Shown here in pieces: positions 62,155 through 64,000 of a DNA stretch of 64,000 nucleotides. Position 1 is the first letter of the stretch; every line of letters begins with the position of its first letter. The stretch is from Methylobacterium sp. R2-1. GTDB taxonomy: Bacteria; Pseudomonadota; Alphaproteobacteria; Rhizobiales; Beijerinckiaceae. Both the position numbers and the translations under genes were made by a program. The notes below the pieces were generated by a model. That model worked only from the letters and a program-made list of their open reading frames with translations, had not been told where the DNA came from and made no database searches. Where the stretch lies: NCBI RefSeq assembly GCF_014191355.1, contig NZ_JACHWM010000013.1, forward strand, positions 62,001 through 126,000. Direction: 5' to 3'.

Positions 62155-63992
62155 TGGACCCGGTGCTCTCCGTCCGCGACCTCTCCGTCGCCCTCACCCT
62201 CCCCGGGCGTGAGCGAAAAATCCTCGACGGCATCGGCTTTGACGTCGCCCCGCGGGAAATCGTCGGCGTGGTCGGCGCCTCGGGCGCGGGCAAGACGGTG
62301 CTGTCGCGGGCCGTGGTCAACTGGATCGCGGCCCCGCTCGCCATCCGCTCCGGTACCGTGTCCTTCCGCGGCCAGAACCTGCTGGCGCTGCCGCCACGGG
62401 CGATGCGAGGGCTTCGCCGCGACATCGCCTATGTCGGCGCCGACCCGATGGGCGCCCTCGACCCGACCCTGCCGGTCGGGCGCCAGATCGTCGAGAAGCT
62501 GCGCGCGGTGATGCCGGAGGTGGGCCGCCGAGAGGCGCAGGCGCGCGTGATCGCCCTGCTCGACGCCGTGCGCATCCCCTCGGCTACCGCGCGTTTCCAC
62601 GATTACCCGTCGCAGTTCTCCGGCGGGATGATGCAGCGCGCGCTCATCGTCGACGCCATGGTCTCGAACCCGGCTTTGCTCGTCGCCGACAACGTGACCC
62701 AGCCCCTCGACGTGACGGTGGCCGCCCAGGTGATCCGCCTGATGCGCGAACTCACCGAGCGTTTCGAAACCGCGATCCTGTTCGTCTCCTCCTCGCTGCC
62801 CGTGGCCCGCGAGGCGGCGAGCCGCACTCTGGTGATCGATGCGGGGCGTCTGGTCGAGGAACAGCCGACGGAGGCGCTGATCGCCACGCCGCGCCACGCC
62901 TACACCCGCGATCTCGTGGCCCAGATCCCGGTGATCTGGGGCGAGCGGCCGAGCCTGCCCGCGGCTCCGAGGGCCGCCGGCGCGCGCCCCGCCGAGGCGA
63001 TCATCAGCCTGCGGGACGTGTCGCAGACCTACCGGGTGAAGCGGCGCGGGAGCTTTGCCGGCACGAGCGCGCTGCGGGCCGTGCGCAACGTCACCTTCGA
63101 CATCGCCAAGGGCGACAGCTTCGCCGTGGTCGGCGAATCCGGCTGTGGCAAGTCCACCCTGATGCGGCTGCTGAGCCGCCTTGAGCGCCCGAGCGGCGGC
63201 AGCGTGCTGTGCGAGGGCCGCGACATCGCCGGTCTGTCGGGGGCCGAACTCCTCGGCTTCCGCCGCAAGCTGCAACTGGTGCTGCAGGACCCGTTCAACT
63301 CGCTGCCGCCGCGCACCGGCATCGGCGCTATGCTGGAGGCGCCCCTGCGCACCCACGGCTGGCGTGACGCGAAAAAAATCCGCGAGCGGGTGCGCGCGGT
63401 GATGGACGATGTGGGCCTGCCCGTCGCGCTCTACGACGACCTGCCGCTCGGGCTCTCGGCCGGGCAGCGCCAGAGGGTCAACGTCGCTCGCGCCATGGTG
63501 CTCGAGCCCGAGATCCTGCTCATGGACGAGACGCTCTCGGCCCTCGACCAGACCGAGCAGTTCAAGCTGCTGGCGTTGTTCGAGAAACTCCAGCGCGCGC
63601 ACGGGCTGACCTACATCTACATCAGCCACGACCTCGCGATGGTGCGCAAAGCCTGCAACCGCATCGCGGTGATGTATCTCGGCGAGGTCGTCGAACTCGC
63701 CGACAACGAGCGTCTGTTCTTCGATCCCGGCCACCCCTACACCCGCGCCCTGCTCTCGGCGATGCCGGCCCTGGAGGCGCGGCGCTACCGGCCGGAGGAT
63801 TGCCTGATGGAGGGCGAGCCGCCGAGCCCGATCGACCTGCCGCAGGGCTGCGCCTTCCGCTCGCGCTGCCCGCAGGCCTTCGACGCCTGCGCCGTCCATC
63901 CGCCTTTCCTCACCGCGCGCGGCGCGCGCGACTTCGCCGCCTGCCACCGTGTGCCCGGCGCCGGCGCGGCCCTGCTTGCGGGCGCCGCCTGA
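62154..63992 (+). CDS. fused ABC importer ATPase (DppD-DppF), first half degenerate
   Basis: A 612-residue protein with two nucleotide-binding domains. NBD1 (about 1-265) has Walker A GASGAGKTVLS and signature FSGGMMQRALIV, but its Walker B reads LLVADNVTQPLD (Asn where the catalytic Glu is expected) and the switch region reads FVSSSLP instead of xTHDL. NBD2 (about 283-600) is canonical: GESGCGKSTL, LSAGQRQRVNVARAM, LLMDETLSALD, YISHDLAMV. Both end with an oligopeptide-transporter C-terminal motif (HAYTRDL, HPYTRALL), and a Cys-rich tail (FRSRCPQAFDACAVHPP) suggests an Fe-S cluster. ATG 62154 overlaps the previous stop. Confidence 0.9.
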   Translation: MDPVLSVRDLSVALTLPGRERKILDGIGFDVAPREIVGVVGASGAGKTVLSRAVVNWIAAPLAIRSGTVSFRGQNLLALPPRAMRGLRRDIAYVGADPMGALDPTLPVGRQIVEKLRAVMPEVGRREAQARVIALLDAVRIPSATARFHDYPSQFSGGMMQRALIVDAMVSNPALLVADNVTQPLDVTVAAQVIRLMRELTERFETAILFVSSSLPVAREAASRTLVIDAGRLVEEQPTEALIATPRHAYTRDLVAQIPVIWGERPSLPAAPRAAGARPAEAIISLRDVSQTYRVKRRGSFAGTSALRAVRNVTFDIAKGDSFAVVGESGCGKSTLMRLLSRLERPSGGSVLCEGRDIAGLSGAELLGFRRKLQLVLQDPFNSLPPRTGIGAMLEAPLRTHGWRDAKKIRERVRAVMDDVGLPVALYDDLPLGLSAGQRQRVNVARAMVLEPEILLMDETLSALDQTEQFKLLALFEKLQRAHGLTYIYISHDLAMVRKACNRIAVMYLGEVVELADNERLFFDPGHPYTRALLSAMPALEARRYRPEDCLMEGEPPSPIDLPQGCAFRSRCPQAFDACAVHPPFLTARGARDFAACHRVPGAGAALLAGAA

Positions 63993-64000
63993 TGCCGCTC
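63992..64000 (+). CDS. start of next gene, cut by the window edge
   Basis: The ATPase stop (TGA at 63990-63992) overlaps an ATG at 63992 in the same TGATG arrangement used by the three genes before it, followed by CCGCTC. Probably another gene of the same operon; only three codons are visible. Confidence 0.5.

Overview
The window is high-GC alphaproteobacterial DNA, most probably from a Methylobacterium/Methylorubrum of the M. extorquens group. The evidence is a mesaconyl-CoA hydratase of the ethylmalonyl-CoA pathway, an intracellular PHB depolymerase, many TonB receptors, and a petrobactin-like metallophore locus with the gene content I remember for the methylolanthanin (lanthanide chelation) locus of M. 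extorquens. That species assignment rests on family knowledge, not on a database search.

Layout. Bases 1-30820 are an accessory, IS-rich region. It holds two siderophore-type TonB receptors (1-1903 and 7353-9698), an AraC regulator, a 5'-truncated sensor kinase, an IS110 copy, and many remnants of IS3, IS630 and IS1182 elements. Inside it, about 10.7-25.5 kb is a coherent zinc-homeostasis island: a FYDLN-acid protein, the Fur-family regulator Zur, a His-rich ZnuD-like receptor, a second receptor followed by an ABC ATPase and two DUF3526/ABC-2 permeases, an RcnR-like metal sensor, a DUF1289 protein, a COG0523 GTPase and a truncated WD40 protein. Several of these genes carry copies or half-sites of one palindrome built on GTAAC(A/G)TTATAA(C/T)GTTAC. 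From 26.4 to 30.0 kb there is a small cluster with a membrane-anchored caspase-like/formylglycine-generating-enzyme fusion and unrecognised partners.

A tRNA-Ala(CGC) gene at 30825-30900 marks the change from the IS-rich region to an ordinary chromosomal backbone (31-45 kb): yggT, mcd, a TSUP permease, a class II amidotransferase, a response regulator, rpsU, phaZ, a GST, an OmpR/EnvZ-type two-component pair, ubiK, a YbjN protein, proC, a TetR regulator and small or unknown proteins.

The right end (45.1-64 kb) is a metallophore system. On the minus strand, 52967 to about 45149 encodes two NIS synthetases (one fused to an aryl-AMP ligase), a carrier-protein/condensing-enzyme fusion, an AsbF-type dehydroshikimate dehydratase, a DUF2218 protein and a GNAT acetyltransferase. 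On the plus strand are a FecI sigma factor, a FecR anti-sigma factor and an STN-domain TonB receptor, forming a surface-signalling loop. A Tat-exported binding protein and a Dpp-type ABC importer, whose fused ATPase has a degenerate first half, complete the region and run off the right edge.
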